Below are positions 4,830 to 8,176 of a stretch of 8,176 nucleotides of DNA, piece by piece (within the stretch, counting starts at the first letter, position 1; each line of letters begins with the position of its first letter). The stretch spans positions 1-8,176 of the forward strand of contig CAKTVN010000062.1 in assembly GCA_934623545.1 (NCBI GenBank), given 5' to 3'. Source of the DNA: an uncultured Oscillospiraceae bacterium. Lineage in GTDB: Bacteria > Bacillota > Clostridia > Oscillospirales > Oscillospiraceae. The notes under the pieces were generated by a model. That model was not told where the DNA came from. It was given only the letters and a program-made list of their open reading frames with translations, and ran no database searches. The translations under genes and the position numbers were made by a program.

Positions 4830-6935
4830 ATGGGACGGATCACACGCTTTCGGACGGTCATTTTTGTCTGTCTGGTCGCGCTGCTGGTGGGCGTCTTCGC
4901 ATTGCGGCTTTACAAATTGCAGGTGGTCGAGCCGGAAAACGGGCTCGTGACCGCCGATGCGGACTCCATGCAGTACATGACCACCGTCGAGGCGGCGCGC
5001 GGCAACATCCTCGACCGCAACGGAAACATTCTGGTCTCCAACCGCGCGAGCTACAATCTGGTGATCATCAACTTCGTGCTGTTCAACAGCGAGCAGCCGA
5101 ACGAGAAGCTGCTTCAGCTGCTGGAGCTGTGCGATTCGCTCGGCATCCGCTACGAATCGCATTTCCCGGTGACGCCGGAGCTTCCCTATGACTACAACAT
5201 GGACGCGCTCGACAGCTCGTGGCAGGGCTATTTCCGCACGTTCCTGGCAAACCGCGACTACGACCTCGATATTTCGGCGCAGACGCTGATGAAAAACCTG
5301 CGCAAGGCGTACAAGCTCCCGGCGGAGTGGACGCAGGAGCAGATCTATAAGGTCATCTCCATCCGCTATGAGCTGGAGCTGCGCTCGGTCCCGGATGTGG
5401 GTATGGAAAATTATACGTTGGCGACCGACGTCAGCGCAGAGGACCTCGCTGCGGTGATGGAGCTGGGCGTGCCCGGCGTCATCGTCGAGACGGGCACGGT
5501 GCGCGAGTACCACACGCAGTATGCCGCGCATCTGCTGGGCTATATCGGCGCGATGAACCGCGAGGAATACGCGCAGTATAAGGAGCAGAATTACGCCATG
5601 AACGCGCTCGTCGGCAAGGACGGCGTGGAAAAGGCATTCGAGTCTTACCTGCACGGCGCGAGCGGCACGAAATATACGACCGTCGCCTCCGACGGCGAGG
5701 TGCTGGAGGAGTATTTCTCTAAGGTCCCGCAGCCGGGCAACAATGTGGAGCTGACCATCGACATCTCGCTTCAGGCGGTCGCCGAGGATGCGCTGGAAAA
5801 GGTCATTCTGGATCTGCGCGAAAACGGCGCCGGACGCAAAAAAGAGGGCAAGGACGCCGAGGGCGGCGCGGTCGTCGTCCAGCAGGTGAAGACCGGCGAA
5901 ATTCTTGCCAGCGCGAGCTATCCGACCTACAATCTCGCGACGGTCAACGAGGACTACGCGGAGCTCGCGCAGAGCGAGTACGGTCCGTTCCTCAACCGTG
6001 TGTTACAGGCGACCTACTGGCCCGGCTCCATCTACAAGATGGTCACGGCGATCGCCGCGATCGACCTTGGCGGCTACAGCGAGTATTATGAGATCACCGA
6101 CAAGGGCATTTACGACTACTATAAGGAATACAACTACGAGCCGCGCTGCTACGTCTGGACGAGCAGCCAGGCGACGCACGGCACGATCAATATGCGCGAG
6201 GCGCTTCAGGAATCCTGCAACTACTATTTCTACGAGATCGGGCGTCTTTCCTACAACAACTACATGACGGAGACCGGCAAGAACCCGATGGACGTGGTCG
6301 CGAAGGCGCTCGGGCTCGGCGAATCGACCGGCGTGGAGCTGCCGGAAAGCGTCGGCACGCGCGCGAACAAGGAGACGAAGGAAGCGCTCTATTCCGGCTC
6401 CGATGCCGGATGGTACGGCGCGGACGTCATTCAGGCGGCGATCGGTCAGTCCGATAACAAGTTCACGCCCATGCAGATGGTCTGCTATACCTCGGCGCTC
6501 GCGAACAACGGCACGCGTTATAAGGCGACGTTCCTCTCCCGCGTCGTCTCGTGGGACTATCAGGAGCTCATCATGCAGCACGAGCCGACGGTCGAGAGCA
6601 AGCTCGATATCTCGGACGAGGCGATCGACTGCTATAAGACCGGTATGCGCTGGGTCGCGCAGAAGGGCACCGCCGCGCAGTATCTCGGCGATTATCCCAT
6701 CGCCGTCGCCTGTAAGACCGGCACGGCGCAGTGGGGCAATATGCACTCCGGCTCGGACCATGCGTCGTTCGTGCTGTACGCCCCGGCGGACGATCCGGAG
6801 ATCGCCATCGCCGTATATGTGGAAAAGGGCGCACAGGGCGGCAACCTTGCAAACGTCTGTATTCCCATTCTCAACGCCTATTTCTCCGCGTCGAGCAGCC
6901 ATGAGCTGGCGCTGCGCGAAAACACTGCAAACTGA
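4830..6935 (+). CDS. mrdA: Penicillin-binding protein 2, elongation transpeptidase
   Basis: A 701-residue class B penicillin-binding protein, the D,D-transpeptidase that cross-links new peptidoglycan in the elongasome. An N-terminal anchor spans about residues 8-27. RGNILDRNG (57-65) opens the non-catalytic pedestal domain, and the transpeptidase domain covers roughly 350-690. The three active-site motifs are intact: SIYK with nucleophile Ser400 and Lys403, SCN at 462-464, and KTGTAQ from Lys629. The protein is a little longer than E. coli PBP2 (about 630 aa). A Lys/Glu/Gly-rich stretch ([14 protein letters not shown]) is a surface insertion before the transpeptidase core. The gene starts 3 nt after the mreD stop, so translation is probably coupled; a modest AAAGGTGGG lies about 10 nt upstream. 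A SpoVD or FtsI-type division role is less likely given mreCD directly before it and no visible PASTA repeats. Confidence 0.95.
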   Translation: MGRITRFRTVIFVCLVALLVGVFALRLYKLQVVEPENGLVTADADSMQYMTTVEAARGNILDRNGNILVSNRASYNLVIINFVLFNSEQPNEKLLQLLELCDSLGIRYESHFPVTPELPYDYNMDALDSSWQGYFRTFLANRDYDLDISAQTLMKNLRKAYKLPAEWTQEQIYKVISIRYELELRSVPDVGMENYTLATDVSAEDLAAVMELGVPGVIVETGTVREYHTQYAAHLLGYIGAMNREEYAQYKEQNYAMNALVGKDGVEKAFESYLHGASGTKYTTVASDGEVLEEYFSKVPQPGNNVELTIDISLQAVAEDALEKVILDLRENGAGRKKEGKDAEGGAVVVQQVKTGEILASASYPTYNLATVNEDYAELAQSEYGPFLNRVLQATYWPGSIYKMVTAIAAIDLGGYSEYYEITDKGIYDYYKEYNYEPRCYVWTSSQATHGTINMREALQESCNYYFYEIGRLSYNNYMTETGKNPMDVVAKALGLGESTGVELPESVGTRANKETKEALYSGSDAGWYGADVIQAAIGQSDNKFTPMQMVCYTSALANNGTRYKATFLSRVVSWDYQELIMQHEPTVESKLDISDEAIDCYKTGMRWVAQKGTAAQYLGDYPIAVACKTGTAQWGNMHSGSDHASFVLYAPADDPEIAIAVYVEKGAQGGNLANVCIPILNAYFSASSSHELALRENTAN

Positions 6936-6952
6936 AAAGGAGACCTCCTTTT
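6935..6952 (+). promoter_or_regulatory. Self-complementary lepA ribosome binding site
   Basis: AAAAGGAGACCTCCTTTT is an 8-bp perfect inverted repeat with a 2-nt centre, fitting exactly between the mrdA stop and the lepA ATG. The left arm is the Shine-Dalgarno AAGGAG, 10 nt from the start codon; the right arm is its complement. In RNA a 7-bp stem with loop GACC would hide the site. This suggests that lepA initiation depends on ribosomes arriving from mrdA or on melting of the stem; this is inference. Confidence 0.6.

Positions 6953-8176
<1,224 letters not shown>

Noticed and set aside
3816..5654. 612-codon open frame on the minus strand across mreC, mreD and mrdA
   Set aside because: It spans three real genes on the other strand and has Arg/His/Gln-rich low-complexity composition and no motif; it is a shadow of GC-rich codon use.

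Overview
The window is a GC-rich stretch of a bacterial chromosome with a conserved housekeeping layout. I infer a Gram-positive Clostridia member, probably of the Oscillospirales/Ruminococcaceae type. The grounds are strong AGGAGG-type ribosome binding sites, CCA encoded in all tRNA genes, a Gly-Arg-His-Gln-(Lys) tRNA cluster, maf next to mreCD, a U32 'peptidase' with a long C-terminal extension, and high GC codon use. Species cannot be fixed from this sequence alone.

Layout. Positions 1-412 hold a minus-strand tRNA operon, read right to left: Gly(TCC), Arg(TCT), His(GTG), Gln(TTG), then the 5' end of a fifth tRNA, probably Lys, cut by the window edge. A near-consensus sigma-A promoter (TTGACA, 17 bp, TATTAT) drives it from 441-469. 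A divergent intergenic region (413-696) follows. It contains a perfect 10-bp inverted repeat and a likely extended -10 promoter for the plus strand.

From 697 to the right edge all genes lie on the plus strand with short gaps (15, 80, 33, 3 and 17 nt), so they look like one operon: a U32-family protein related to the RlhA/TrhP RNA-hydroxylation proteins, maf (nucleotide pyrophosphatase), mreC, mreD, mrdA (elongation PBP2) and the first 408 codons of lepA (EF4). No intrinsic terminator is evident between them.

Functionally, mreC-mreD-mrdA is the membrane and periplasm-facing half of the elongasome that builds the lateral cell wall. mreB, rodA and minCD, common neighbours of these genes, are not in the window. 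Maf is linked to mre genes in many Firmicutes. The flanking U32 protein and LepA both act on translation (RNA modification and ribosome function), so the operon joins translation upkeep with wall elongation. I see no mobile element, CRISPR, phage gene or clearly new system. The points worth a second look are small: hairpins at three gene junctions (one occluding the lepA Shine-Dalgarno), a palindrome upstream of the tRNA promoter, and an unusual G1-U72 end pair in tRNA-Gln.
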